A stretch of DNA of 64,000 nucleotides from Gossypium raimondii (taxonomy: Eukaryota; Streptophyta; Magnoliopsida; Malvales; Malvaceae), in assembly GCF_025698545.1 (NCBI RefSeq), contig NC_068569.1, positions 17,174,001-17,238,000 on the forward strand. The letters run 5' to 3'. Shown piece after piece: positions 24,129-36,082 of this stretch; the first letter of the stretch is position 1, and every line of letters begins with the position of its first letter. The notes under the pieces are model-generated. The model was not told the origin of the DNA and made no database searches. It saw only the letters and a list, made by a program, of their open reading frames with translations. Made by a program: the position numbers and the translations under genes.

Positions 24129-26864
24129 ATGTTGTGTGCTTGTTCAGGTGAACAGTTCAAGTTTGAAGATGCTCCACAGTCTCCGGAGTCTTTAGCAACC
24201 AGAGATTTCTCAGCCAGTGGGCTGTCGTCTCGGACCGGAGATTGGGAATCCAAGCTCGAGGATGTTCAAGTGGATGAAGTTGAATCCACTCTCAAAGAAG
24301 CTCTCTCCTTAAACTACGAGGTGGATAAAGGGCTTATTTCGGCCAAATCAAAATTGTTCTTCGCTCTATCCAATCATTTGCAAGCTCATTTGTTTTCTTT
24401 TTGGAATGAGTTTGCAGGAAGCAAGGGCACTGTTGGGGAGGCTAGAGTATCAAAGAGGGAATTTCGATGCTGCGCTTCAGGTTTTTCAGGGTATTGACAT
24501 CAAAGGTTTGACACCAAGGATGACTACGGCTATTGTTGAGAGGACCCGGCTACGCAAATCACGGTCCAAAGCTGACATTATCCCTCCTACTGTGATGTCG
24601 ATGCACTCAGTGAGCTTACTTCTGGAAGCCATTTTCTTGAAAGCAAAATCGTTGGAGGAACTTGGGCATATTAAAGGTATTTCCGATTTCTCCTTGCTGG
24701 GAACTTACATAATTGGTTTGCTTCACAGTTGACAAGAAATGGTTTCATGGTTTTGCTTAGTTCTTAGAGGTACTGGCCTTATAATCTTATGATTCCCTGC
24801 GCATATGTCTGGACCGAGACGAACAATCCTTGTTTTGGATGGTTCAATTTGATCATCGAAGAAGATCAAGGATTTTATAAATTGCACTGCACTTGTTGAA
24901 TAGTTTAGATGTATGCTATGAAATTGGTGTTAAGAACTTAGGAGTGTAAGGTTTAAATGGTTTTAATGCTTTGTTTCTTTCATTTATCAGAGGCTGCAAA
25001 GGAGTGCAACCTAATTTTAGATGTAGTTGAGGCGGCACTGCCTAATGGAATGCATGAGGGAATTGCTGAAGATTGCAAGTTACAAGAAATGTTTCACAGA
25101 GCATTAGAACTGCTCCCTAATCTATGGATTAAGATAGGCTATCTCAAGGAAGCTATAACTGCGTATCGTCGGGCTTTAGTCAAGCTATGGAATTTGGATT
25201 CCCAGAGGTTAGCAAGTGTACAAAAAAACTTAGCTGCCATACTACTTTATGGCGGTGTTGAAACCAGCCTCCCACCTCCTTTACGTGTATGGGGCTTAAC
25301 TACCCCTAATTGTATTGAGGAAGCAATTCTTCTCCTTCTAGCACTAATGCAAAAAGTGGCATTTGGAGAAATAAAGTGGGATGCAGAAATTATGGATCAT
25401 CTCACCTTTGCTCTCTCAGTTTCTGGGCACTTCGAGTTACTTGCAGCTCATGTGGAGCAGGTCTCTCCAGGCATATATGAAAGAGCTGAGAGGTGGTACT
25501 TTCTTGCTCTTTGTTATGCTGCTGCTGGTCAGAATGAAGTGGCATTGAACTTATTAAAGAAGGTTTCCAGTCAGTCTGAAGCAAAGCGCGAGCCTGATAT
25601 CCTTGCTTTACAGCTTGGTGCTTATATATCTTCGCAAGATCCGAAGCATGCTCATGATGGAATAACATTTGCTCGTTATGTGATTGACTTGGAAGATGAA
25701 ATGAATGGACATTTCAAGGCTCAAGCCCATAAGTTCCTTGGCATTTGCTATGGGAATGCTGCTAGAATTTCCATATCAGATTCTGAAAGAGCTCTTTTCC
25801 AGAAAGAATCTTTGACCTCTCTTAACTATGCTGCTTTCAACATGAAGGAAGATCCTGAAGTGATGTTTAACCTCAGTTTGGAAAATGCAGTTCAGAGGAA
25901 TTTAGATTTGGCCTTTGACAATGCAATGAAGTACTCTAGCCTGGTGGCTGAAAACTCAGGAAGAGGTTGGAAGCTATTAGCATTAATACTATCTGCAGAC
26001 AGGCGGTTCAAAGATGCTGAAACCATACTTGAGTTCGCTTTAGATGAAGCCAGTGGATCAGATCAATTAGAACTTCTAAGACTGAAAGCTGTGCTTCAGA
26101 TTGCTCAGGAACGGCCCAAGCAAGCAATTGAAACTTACAGCATCTTGCTATCTCTGATTCAAGCACAAAGAGAAGCTCAGTCTAATAACTCTGGTCATGC
26201 AAAGAGTTCCCATACAGAGGTAGTTTGACCTGAAACAGCTGCATGAAATACATTTCATGCATTTGCAAATTATGCTTGTAATTAACTTGAGTACTTGCTA
26301 TGTGTTTTCACCTATGTTTTATCTTTTGCAGAATATAGCTGAAAGAAATATGGAAATGGCAGCCTGGCAGGATCTAGCTACTGTTTACACCAAGTTTGGT
26401 TCGTGGTCCGATGCAGAAATTTGTTTAAACAAAGCCAAGTCAATTGATTTTTATTCACCCAAAAGTTGGCATACAACAGGTAAAAATCCCATCCAATCAC
26501 TGCATATTAGTTACTGATGTTCCCTTTTAATTTCCAAGTATTTTTTTTTGCAGGTTTGTTATTTGAAGCCCAATCATTTTATAAAGAGGCCCTGGTATCA
26601 TTCTCAGTCTCACTGTCTACAGAACCAGATTACGTGCCCAGCATTGTTTCAACTGCGGCGGTACTCATAAAACTGGATGGTCAATCACTCCCAGTTGCAA
26701 GAAGCTTTCTAATGAATGCTCTTCAGTTAGATCCTACAAATCATGATGCCTGGATGAACCTTGGATTGATTGCCAAAATGGAAGGCTCATTACAACTAGC
26801 AGCAGACTATTTTCAAGCAGCCTATGAGTTGAAGCTATCAGCACCTGTTGAAGCCTTCACATGA
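24129..26864 (+). CDS. NPGR1: TPR protein NO POLLEN GERMINATION-RELATED 1 (NPGR1-like)
   Basis: Calmodulin-binding tetratricopeptide protein of the NPG family. In Arabidopsis these proteins work with PI4-kinase alpha at the plasma membrane and are linked to pollen germination; I recall that role from the family and it is not visible here. Exons are 24129..24320, 24418..24676, 24991..26219, 26332..26479 and 26554..26864, all GT-AG, giving 2139 nt and 712 aa. The ATG giving MLCACSGEQFKFED matches the NPGR1 N-terminus I remember; codons upstream carry no ATG. Conserved blocks are SPESLATRDFSASGLSSR (19-36), EARALLGRLEYQRGNFDAAL (first TPR, from 65) and a C-terminal TPR set (AWQDLATVYTKFGSWSDAE, HDAWMNLGLIAKMEGSLQLA). 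The frame is intact throughout. Confidence 0.95.
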
Positions 26865-27758
26865 CACTGGAATTTAATTAGTTAACACTTAGCGGGCAAT
26901 TTCTATAACAAAGTTTGCTGGTTCTATACACTGCTATTCTGCAACGATGTCCTATTGAAATGTATAGCAACCTCCTAATTTTTAGCTTCGATTTTTTGCT
27001 GTTAATACCAACATTCTTATTCAGAAAACTAGAAGTTCTTATTCCTTGTTAATACCAAAACTCTTAAACTCAGAAAACTAGTTGTTCTTCCCTCCGGTAC
27101 AAGGTTCTTTTAAATTATTTTAGTTGAATCCAGGCCGCACAAACCAGAAAACAAGGCATATAAAAAACTACATTGACAAAATATAAGAGAGGAATTAAGT
27201 CTTTACAGGAAACCAAGAAATTTGATAAGTTCAGGTTGAGATTGTACAGAAAAAGCTCAACTTCATCTTGGATTTATCATACACATTACAACTGAAAATG
27301 GAGAAAAAAATTGACTGCTGGGCACTTGTACCGTATCACTTGCTTAATGGCGAGGAATTCACAACTTGGAAACTATGTACATCAAAATTTATTTCTGCAT
27401 GACAGAAAACAATTAAGTTTACAAAGTGGAAAATTAAGCGAAATTGTAATGGCCTCTAGCTAGAACTGGTATCTGATCCACCAGATACCTCCGATAGGCG
27501 TGAAAAAGATACCAGCGAAATTGTAAGATGGAAATGATCACAGAATAGAAAATTGTTCTGAAAAGCTAAACTTCTTGTTGAGGATGTCCATAATTTTACC
27601 ATTTACCAATGTGGAAATCATGATGCTCATGAGGGAAAAAAAAGGAAAAAAATGCAGAAATACTTGATGGCAAATCTCTCGACCAATTAAATAACCACAT
27701 AGAAAGTTTACCCATATCTACATTAGCAGTTTTGGCTGAAGAGAGACTAGGCAAATCT
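26865..27758. other. Convergent 3' flanks of NPGR1 and the SVIP-like gene
   Basis: Tail-to-tail spacer of about 0.9 kb that must contain both 3' UTRs. No further gene, repeat or RNA is recognised. Confidence 0.5.
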
Positions 27759-28771
27759 TCAACCCAGCTGCCACTGCAAATCACCAATCAACAAAAGGGT
27801 CAAATTTATATATTGTTGCTGAATGTAAGGAGTATAGAAACTGATCCTCAAAAGAAATTATTTATCAGAGCCAAAGGCAGCATGGCATGAGGTTGGAGGA
27901 CAAGGGCATCATCATAGGAAAGACCATGCCACAATAAGATGAAGTGAAGCTCCCAATATTCCCCTCCACCCACCACATTCCCCCTTTAACAGGCAGGTTT
28001 TAATTCATAAAAACCATAAACCATTGTCATTCAAGCTACATTAGGTAATAAAAACCTTCAAAACAGGTTCGCCTTTATTAGAATTTGCTGACTGCTTTGC
28101 AGCCGCTTGCACCTGGGCACGAGCAGCTCTTCCCGCGGCTGACTGTTCAAACTGCTCTTGCCTGCGATTTTGATCAATCATTTATAAGTTAAAAAACTAA
28201 TATGCCATAAATAAACTGTTGCAAAGCATCACAATACTCTCTTATCATTCTTTACCCTTGTTGACATCAAACCAGAGGAATGTTCATCTTTCACAACTCC
28301 AAATAGCAAGAGTCTAAATATAATTACCTCACTGCTAGCAATTCATATAACAATATCAATGAGGAAATCAAATTGAATTATTTTCAAAAATTTCAATCTC
28401 CCATAACACAGTTGCAAGCCCTAATATTCAGCAGTGAATTTCCTCTCTCTTTTTTTCTCTGATCAAAACTCAATAACCCAAACAATTTTCGAAATCAAAA
28501 GAATCAGTCTTATAAATCGTGCAGCCCGGAACACAAAAATTTTGAGAATTAAACAAAAAACATATGAATGCAAATATTTGTCATATGCCAATAGTATGGC
28601 AGAAGCAACAGAATATGAGAGAAAAGACAGCGAATCGTAGAAGGGGAGACTAAGTGACCTTTTCTGAGCAGCCTCGGCGGCTTTGGCACGAGCTTCGGCA
28701 GAGGCCAATCTGTCTTGCTCCTTTCGCTGTTCTTTGTTTCCTCCGTCGAAGCAAGAGAAGAAACACCCCAT
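27759..28771 (-). CDS. SVIP: Small VCP/p97-interacting protein (SVIP)-like
   Basis: Three exons on the minus strand (28659..28771, 28056..28161, 27759..27773) encode 77 aa. The protein starts MGCFFSC, so Gly2 and Cys3/Cys7 fit N-myristoylation and palmitoylation, as in animal SVIP. Residues 28-38 read RAKAAEAAQKR, which fits the VCP-interacting motif R-x5-A-A-x2-R exactly. The rest is a charged helix (KEQRKEQDRLASAEARAKAA) and a short tail ending GEPVLKWQLG, compared with the human SVIP tail GGLRW. The expected role is membrane-anchored binding to the N domain of the AAA-ATPase p97/CDC48, modulating ER-associated degradation (established for animal SVIP, inferred for plants). The last exon encodes only four residues and the stop; its acceptor (TTTGCAG) is clean. 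Shares a divergent promoter with the AKAP17A-like gene. Confidence 0.82.
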
Positions 28772-29071
28772 TTTCTGTCCTTTTTTCTTTCCCTAGCCTT
28801 TGATCTTTGACTTACGTTGCCGTTGTTTTATAGATTGCGGTTACGTTTAATTATTTACCTCCTATTTGAACCAATAGAAAAGCGCCACGTCATAAATAAG
28901 AGGACATTTTTGTCTTTTCGGAGAGCTTAGCCGTCTGCTGGCGGAATTTCGTTGGTCGTAACAAAGCCATTTTCAACGGCTCAAAGATCTAAACGGCGGC
29001 GTTTCCTGGTTTTCCTTTGCCCCTTAAACCCTAACAACAAGCGTCTAAGGAGTCGTAGGATACGATTTGAA
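28772..29071. promoter_or_regulatory. Bidirectional promoter, SVIP-like / AKAP17A-like
   Basis: Exactly 300 bp separate the two start codons. It contains a CCAAT at 28871 and GCCACGTCAT at about 28883-28892, an ACGT-core bZIP-type element, with ATAAATA close by. Head-to-head genes this close normally share a promoter. Confidence 0.6.
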
Positions 29072-32000
29072 ATGCGACCCTTAGAGACACTGCCGCCAAC
29101 GGAAACCCTAGAAATCGAGAACGGTTTGTCTCTCGTTCCGCGCGTGAAACTCAATCTCACAATCCACCCTTCTCTCCCCTCGGTTTCGAAACCCATCGAC
29201 GAATGGCAGCTCAAGCGAGCCCTGATAGATTTCCTCAAGACCTCGCTCTCCGTCTCCGTTACCGTCCCCGAAGAAGACCTCCAGATCAAACGACTCAAAG
29301 ACCTCAAGAAACGGAAGCGAGACGAGCCGGTCGCCCACGGTGCTCTATTCATTCGTGACATTAGGTTTTTGAGCAGTAAGAAGAAAATTGAAGAGGTTGA
29401 TAACGAAGAAGAGGATGTGAAGGAATTGGAAAAGAAATTTTTGGAATGGAGAAGCTATGTAGCGGAGAAAATGGATGGGATTGAGCTCAATCTTGAAGGA
29501 GTTAAGTATAATCTTAGTGTTGAGATTCCAGCTTCGGATGATTTTGAAAGAATGAGGAAAGATTGGGAGGAGTCGTATGCATTTCGAAACCGAGGTCTGT
29601 ATCCATTTTCGTTTTGAATTTGAATTTGAAGTTGCGTTTTATATTTTAAATGGATTTTTATTTGCAGGTTATTCGAGGGGAGGAAGACAGGAGCCTGATA
29701 CGATTGTGTTGAGAGGGGTTCCATCGAGGTGGTTCGCGGAGCCAAGAGTTTCATCCAAGCCTTCGATGCTGGTTACGCATACCATTTTTTCTACATTTGG
29801 GAAGATAAGGTAATTCCTTTCTTTAATTTATTTCACCGTTACTGAATTTTAGTAAATTATGTCAAACCCTTGTTGTTGAATGTGTGGAAACTCTGTCATG
29901 ATTTGTGCCTGTCAAAAGTGCGGTTTTATATTATCTATCGCGTATGAGAATATTAGGGATTTTTTGGTTAACCTTGTGTTCTTTTACTTTTTTTCACTGA
30001 CCTGAGGCCTACTAGCACCTTAGTTAAGCACTAAGCTATATGACTCTAGGTTAGCAAGAATTGAATAGAAATGAGAACTCTAGCATGTGTAGCTTCTAGC
30101 TATGCGAGTTTTAGGATTTAATTGCATTCTTTTCTTATGGTTATAATTTGTTTTCTTACATACTCTTAATATTTACAAATCATTGACTTTAGATGCTGAT
30201 AGAATTTATCTTACCCATGGAGACTAATTACTACATATGAATTGGTGATTGATTGATTGATATCTTATATCTTCTCTAATACTCTTCATGTGGTTGCAGT
30301 ATCATTCCTTGCACTTATTGCTACATGTCTAAAATAATATGTTTCTTATTTTTAATGCTATGAAATGAAAATTATGCGATTGTACTCTTATTTTATTTTG
30401 CTCTTTCAACTTACATTTATCTTCATGTTTTTTTTATCATTTAAGAGTAATTGGCATTAGATGCTCAAAGATTTTCTCTTAACTACAAAATTTATGAAAA
30501 CATATGAATTTGTGATGGACCGGTATCATATATCTGTAGTCCTAATACTTCATACATTTTAGATTGCATTCTTATGGTTAATGCTACTATATGAATTTTA
30601 CACGATTGTATACTGTTCTTGTTGTTACTCCTTTTAACTTCTCTAAATAGGAATCTTAATGTTTCCGAGGACGAGGATCTTGCTAAGGGGATGGATGAGT
30701 ATGAATTGGACATAGGCATTGTTTCAGGTCTTCATTGTAAGATCATTGTTCAATTTGAGAAATACCGGGATTTTTATAATGCACTCAAGGTTTTATGTGG
30801 TCGCTCGTTGCAAAAGGTATGGATATATTTCTTTTTTTTCCTTTCTCTTCTAATTATAGCTCAGGAGCATTTTGCTTGAGCCTTGCACCGTAGTTTGATT
30901 TTTTTTTTTCCTGCCATGAAGTCAATGGCACATCACTAGGTTTTTTTTTCCCTTAATTTGTCCATTCGGCAATTAAAAAAGCAAAGTTAACTATTTTGTC
31001 AACAAAAGGGGCAGAGTTTAATCTGATTTGCAGAAAATCATTATACACCAAAACTACCAAAAACTAAAGACAACATTTTAAGTCAAAAGAAAGGTTTGGC
31101 TTAGAGATCAAAAATCAAAATAAATATAACTGCCAAAAAAAGAAAACATTTTAAGTCAAAAAAAGGTTTGACTTAGAGATAAAAATCAAAATAAATATAA
31201 CACTGAAGATAATAGTTACAGAGAGACAGATAGGGAGAGAGTTCCACACACGTAGCCAAGCACTGCTGATGCAACCAAGAACATAAATCCTATAAGTGAT
31301 ATCTCATGAAACAAAAGCATAACCAAATAAGACAGGTAATATATGCAAGAGGAGTTTTCTCTTGCTTTAGGCAAGTGTCTTAAGGGAGATGGTGGCCTTT
31401 TCTGGTGGTTAAAAATTGAAAGTGCAAGATAGTCTTCCTTGCTTTCTGCACTATGGCTTACTTGCAAGCCATTATCAATGCCAAAGTTTTAAGACTCCTT
31501 TTCAATGGGACACTCCGAAAGGAATGGGTAAAATCTATTGCATGGTTGATTGTGTTGAACATTATGGTGTTGTCAGATGTGATAAAAAAGATAACACTTC
31601 TGTTCAGTTATTTTGCAAGCATGGCTAATCTAAATGCTTGTTGGTCGGGACTATGTTTAAATTGCATTTATAACATCATCCATCAACAACTATAGTGTGA
31701 GTAGTTCTGCTGATATCCAATCTCATTTACTATTAATTAGCAAGGATCTCGATTGAGTGCTGATTATGAGGTTACATGGGACAAGGATGGGTTTTTCCGA
31801 AACACAAGAAGTCAAAATCAAGACAAGAGCAGCAAGATGCAGGAACCTGCAGCAGTACGATACAGATCAGAAGCTCCCAGACGTGAACCTCATGTATCTG
31901 AGTTCACTTCGAATGATACCCGCAGAAAGAGATTCAAGGTCAGAATTCAGCTCAATGATGATGATGAATTAGGCTTCCTGTTATTTTTTCAATTGTTTTC

Positions 32001-32106
32001 TCTCATTAATATTGGTTGATATGTTGGTCGGATCTTTTATTGCGGGTTATAGTCTATGTTTTCAGCTAAATTGTGATCCTTTTTTCCTCTCTGAATGCAG
32101 GAATGA
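29072..32106 (+). CDS. AKAP17A/XE7-like RNA-recognition protein
   Basis: Five exons (29072..29594, 29668..29809, 30651..30816, 31741..31938, 32101..32106) give 1035 nt and 344 aa. The first ATG in the frame is at 29072 (MRPLETLPPTETLEIENG); the upstream open codons lack ATG. Similarity to animal AKAP17A (XE7, a splicing-associated protein) is clearest at EPDTIVLRGVPSRWFAEP (from about residue 181), which parallels RPDTIHLEGLPCKWFA in the human protein. It continues in FSTFGKIRNLNV and FEKYRDFYNALKVLCGRSLQK, an RRM-like fold. The N-terminal part has a DEWQLKRALIDFLK helix and a basic KRLKDLKKRKRDE patch. The plant protein lacks the long RS-rich tail of the animal one and ends in KRFKE, its last codon and stop lying in a six-base exon. 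Nuclear RNA-binding function is inferred. Confidence 0.85.
31072..31205. repeat. Intronic tandem duplication of about 65 bp
   Basis: ACATTTTAAGTCAAAA-GAAAGGTTTGGCTTAGAG...ATAAATATAAC occurs at about 31072-31129 and again at 31145-31201, nearly identical. It lies in intron 3 of the AKAP17A-like gene. Confidence 0.85.
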
Positions 32107-33023
32107 AAATATAGGTGCACATTTAGAAGATTTATGTAAGAGTAGACTGAATGAGGTTAGGCTTTCGGTTAAATGATGAATGAATATTTCCATTTCCATC
32201 TGTTTGGTTTATTATTTCGGAAATGATGCTAAAGTTCTAACTTCACGCTTTTTCAGTTTTCATATGCTAAATGCTTTCTGGACAACATACTATTAATTAA
32301 TCAATTTTACCGAGTTTTCTTTTATTTGATAGAATAAACATATAATATTGAAATTACTATTTACTAGTAGTAATTTACTAATTGAAAACATTTAAAAGGT
32401 TATCTTTAAATATTATCTTTTAAGGTTAAATTATTAAAATATATATTTTATTATACAAAATGTTCGTCATTTAATCTTCAAAATTCAATCTTAAGTTTTA
32501 ATTAACTAATAAAATTGTTTTATGAGATAATGGAAGACTTAAAATAATTTAGCTTAAAACTCAATCATTAATTACATGTTTAATAAAATTAAAAATATAT
32601 TATTAGAAAGCTAAATCTTTTATATTAAAACATAAAATATTAATATAATTTTGAAGTCTTGAACAATACATAAATTCATTAAATAGTTTAGCAAAAAGCT
32701 AAAAAAATTATGCTAAACTTTGTAAACCTATATTTTTAGTAATAATATTTTCATCTTCTACAATTTTTCATGCGATCTTCTATTTCTTTTGAGGGAAGGA
32801 AATAAGGATAGTTTGATCTTTTACTTAATCAAATAGAGTTGGTTTATTCTTTTAATTAAATAAGGATAAATATTATATCTTAATGTAATTAATTCATTTT
32901 AAATATTATTTTTTGTACTTATTAACCATGTTTGTTGATTGTCATTTATCTTCTACTTTTTTTTTTAAGTTACCTGTTATTCTTTTGAAGTAAATTTTTA
33001 GATTTTCTTTAGAAAGTTCAATT
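32107..33023. other. AKAP17A-like 3' UTR and AT-rich spacer
   Basis: The 3' UTR runs to perhaps 32300. The rest is very AT-rich DNA with no ORF or recognised repeat boundary. Confidence 0.45.
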
Positions 33024-33512
33024 TAGAGGTGCTCGTGGGCTGGATTGGGTCGAGTTTAGACTTGATATTAACATATTTTATGCTTGCCCAGGCCCGACCT
33101 GAAATATTGGCTTAAAATTTTGTCTAAATCCGTCCATATTTGCAAAAGACTAACTTAAACCTATTTTAGGTCCACTTGTTATTTTTTAATTTAAAAAATA
33201 TATATTTATAATATTTTAATGTTTAATAATTTTATACATTTTTTATTTGTTGAAAATTTTTATATAATCATCTTAACGTTATTTTAGTGTTTCTTATATA
33301 TTTAGTATAAGTTTATTTTAAACTTAAAAATGGGTTGGGCCGGGTTGAATTTGAGCCTTAAATGTTTAAGCTCGAGCTTGACCCATATTTTAAATGGGCC
33401 TAATATTTTTTATCTAGTCCATTTTTCGAGCTTAATATTTTTACCCAAACCTTTCTAAATTTTAGGCGAGCCTTCGGACTTGGGCGGGTAGCCCGATCCT
33501 TGAACATGTCTA
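33024..33512. mobile_element. hAT-type MITE with 8-bp target duplication
   Basis: 489 bp. The left end reads TAGAGGTGCTCGTGGGC and the right end, on the reverse strand, TAGACATGTTCAAGG, a hAT-like TAGA.ATGTTCA-type terminus. It is flanked by GTTCAATT (33016-33023) and GTTTAATT (33513-33520), an 8-bp duplication with one mismatch, as hAT transposases make. Subterminal GGGTTGGGCCGGGTTG and CGGGTAGCCCGATCC are inverted-repeat rich. No coding capacity. Confidence 0.8.
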
Positions 33513-35928
33513 GTTTAATTTTTTTAATTAATTTAGATAAAATATTATGTTTTAATTTAATTAATTCATTTTAAATGTTAATTTTTAGTATTGTTAATTA
33601 TTTTTATTCTCTTTTAAAGTACAATGTTTTTAATTTTTATAATTTTCATAATCTTCAACTTTCGGTAAAAGTATTAGGGAAGGCCTTGTTCTTAGGGGTA
33701 GATTGCATTTTGGCCCCTCTATTGACGTGAAAAATGTTAAAAATTATTTTTTATGGGTAAAATATAAAAATGGTCACTCAATTATGCCTTTCATTCTATT
33801 TTGGTCACCCAATTATTAATCATTTTTATTTAATTATTAAATTTTTAAAATTAAATATTTTTGTTAGTGTGAGTTGATGTGAGTTTTTTATCGGTCTAGT
33901 AATAAAATTAGCCCTCTAATACTTATACATTCTATTAATTTAATCTTAAATATAAAAATTTAACAAATTTAGTCTTTAATATTTACAAAATTTATCATTT
34001 TAGTTCTAATATTAAAAAATTAATAAATTTGGCTAGCAACATTTATAAAATTTACTAATTTAGTTATAACTCTAAAATTTTAAAAAATATATTTTAAAAA
34101 TTCATTTTCAATCTTTTATAATCTATCAGTTAACCCATTTGAGGTATTAAAATAAGAAAAACAATATCCTGCAACAATTTTTTTTATAATTTAGGCTTCA
34201 CACCGGAGCAAACTAATCGATTTGTAACCTATTTGGAATAGTTGGTTGCATTACTACTTGAATAGATAACTTTTTTAATGTCTTTATTTTCTTTTGGATA
34301 TTAAATTTTTGTGTTTTATCTCAAAAATTTTAGAGTTATTTTGCGAGTAACTTAAAATAGGGTAAATTTTTTTATTCTAATATCTCACATGGTTAGTCAT
34401 ATGGATGGCAAAAAAACTTAAATCTGACCAGACAAGATTTGGGTTTTTTATTGAAATTGGGAGTTTGAGCGGGGTAGGCTAATTTTAAAAAATAGTCATG
34501 TCGGATCGGGTTTAGAATGAAATCCCCCACCCTACCTCGAGATATTTACAAAATTACCCTTTAGATGTATTTAATATTAATTAAATTAAAAATCTCTAAT
34601 CTTTACCACTATTAGTCATATTTTACCACTTCAGTACTAGTTCCCTTTCACCCCTTTTAAGATTATTTCTCTCATTTTCTATCTACTTAATTTAATAATT
34701 TATTAAAGGAATTCTTGTTCCTTTTTTCTTCTGTATTGTAATCACAGTATAAGTGTAAATATACATTAGCACACAACTTCATAGATAAATTATTAAGCAA
34801 ATCCGGTAAAACCTTTTGTTTTAAAAAATAATTAATCACAATTTTACAAAAAAAGTTAAACTCAGGTGGAATCGAAGTGAGTTAAAATTTTTAAAGTCAA
34901 GGTCAGAGCATTAGGTCAGGGCAGGCAAAAAAATGGTTTTGAGGGCAAAAATTTCAATCAAAGCTAAAAAGTACGATATCATGATCATGTCTTGAATTTT
35001 GTCTCAAAACAAAAATCCCTGTGTCTCAAGATAGAATAACTTTGAAGTTAAAATTGTATATTAATATGAGACTGTCTCAAAACATTAATAAAAGTAATAA
35101 AAATTTAAATTATAAATATTTGATATAGAAGAGAATGTTACGTGCTAAATGTAACATTTATTACTCAGGTGTTACAAAATGTAATCAGACATGTTCTTTT
35201 TTTTACCATAATTTTTTTCCCTCTATAACAATTTATGATGGCTTTTAATTGTTTAGTCTCTCAGCTTTTAGCTATTACTCATCGTCGTATTAATATAACA
35301 ATTTGATAAAAAATATATGTTGTACCAATTATTCTTTCTATTATTTCGTTTAACTTTCCTAGTTTAAAAAGGTTTTATATCGAAATAATAAAAACTTATA
35401 TTGTCGATGGTCGTCACCTGGTAAGGATGTTCATGCAGTGTCATTTTAGTACGATTCGACGAGACGCGAACCATGTTGCAAATGGGTTTTCAAATTTGAA
35501 CACAAATGTATAACTTTCTTCTTGTCTAGGTTCAGGTTTTAAATAGAAGATTGAGCAACTCGTTTCTCTCAAACATTACAATCTTCTTTCTATTTTCAAT
35601 ACAAATTCAGTTTACTTTTTATCTCGAAGTAATCAGAAATCATATATTTGTGTAAAATATTAAACAAAATGCAGCTTTTCTTTTGCATTTTGTCTTGTGT
35701 AAAGAAATAGTGGTTCCTTACCTTTTTTCTGGTACCCCTATAGTTTTACCATTCATGTGCATGTTTCATCATCCACTCTCATTGAACGTTCTGATGATCT
35801 TCTCCCTTAAGTAATTAGGAAAATCACCACAAAGATTACTTACTGACGCCCATACTGGAAAAAGGAAAGAGAGAAAGAGGATTTATGATAAAAACTAAGA
35901 AAAAGATAAGATTGGTCTGAATTTGGTA
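33513..35928. other. AT-rich repeat-bearing spacer
   Basis: Contains MITE-like wording at 33700-34110 (AAATGGTCACTCAATTATGCC, TTTAGTCTTTAATATT), related to the reverse strand of the MITE at 48.75-49.03 kb, but without a clean second end. A further weak GGATCGGG-type stretch lies at 34400-34560. No gene is recognised. Confidence 0.45.
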
Positions 35929-36082
35929 CTGTTATTATCGACTGCAAAGAGTTGCTTAACACCAGGAATGACATTAGTGTTTGCTGGACGAGAAGAACGA
36001 ACAACTTTGAAGCTAATCAGCTTGCTAAGTTTTCTGTTTCCTTTGATAGTCTTGATACTCTACCAAGCTGTATTGCAGCTTA
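35929..36082 (+). pseudogene. RNase H-like (RVT_3) C-terminal fragment
   Basis: An open stretch of about 50 codons from about 35929 reads VIIDCKELLN, then DISVCWTRRTNNFEANQLAK, ending PSCIAA and TAA. This fits the end of the plant RNase H-like domain found in non-LTR (LINE) elements and related stand-alone genes: a D-x-K/C start strand, a WxRRxxNxxA...LAK block and a short C-tail. The rest of the domain (DEDD N-terminal part) and any reverse transcriptase are absent upstream. Isolated, so probably a dead LINE or host RNase H-like fragment. Confidence 0.6.
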
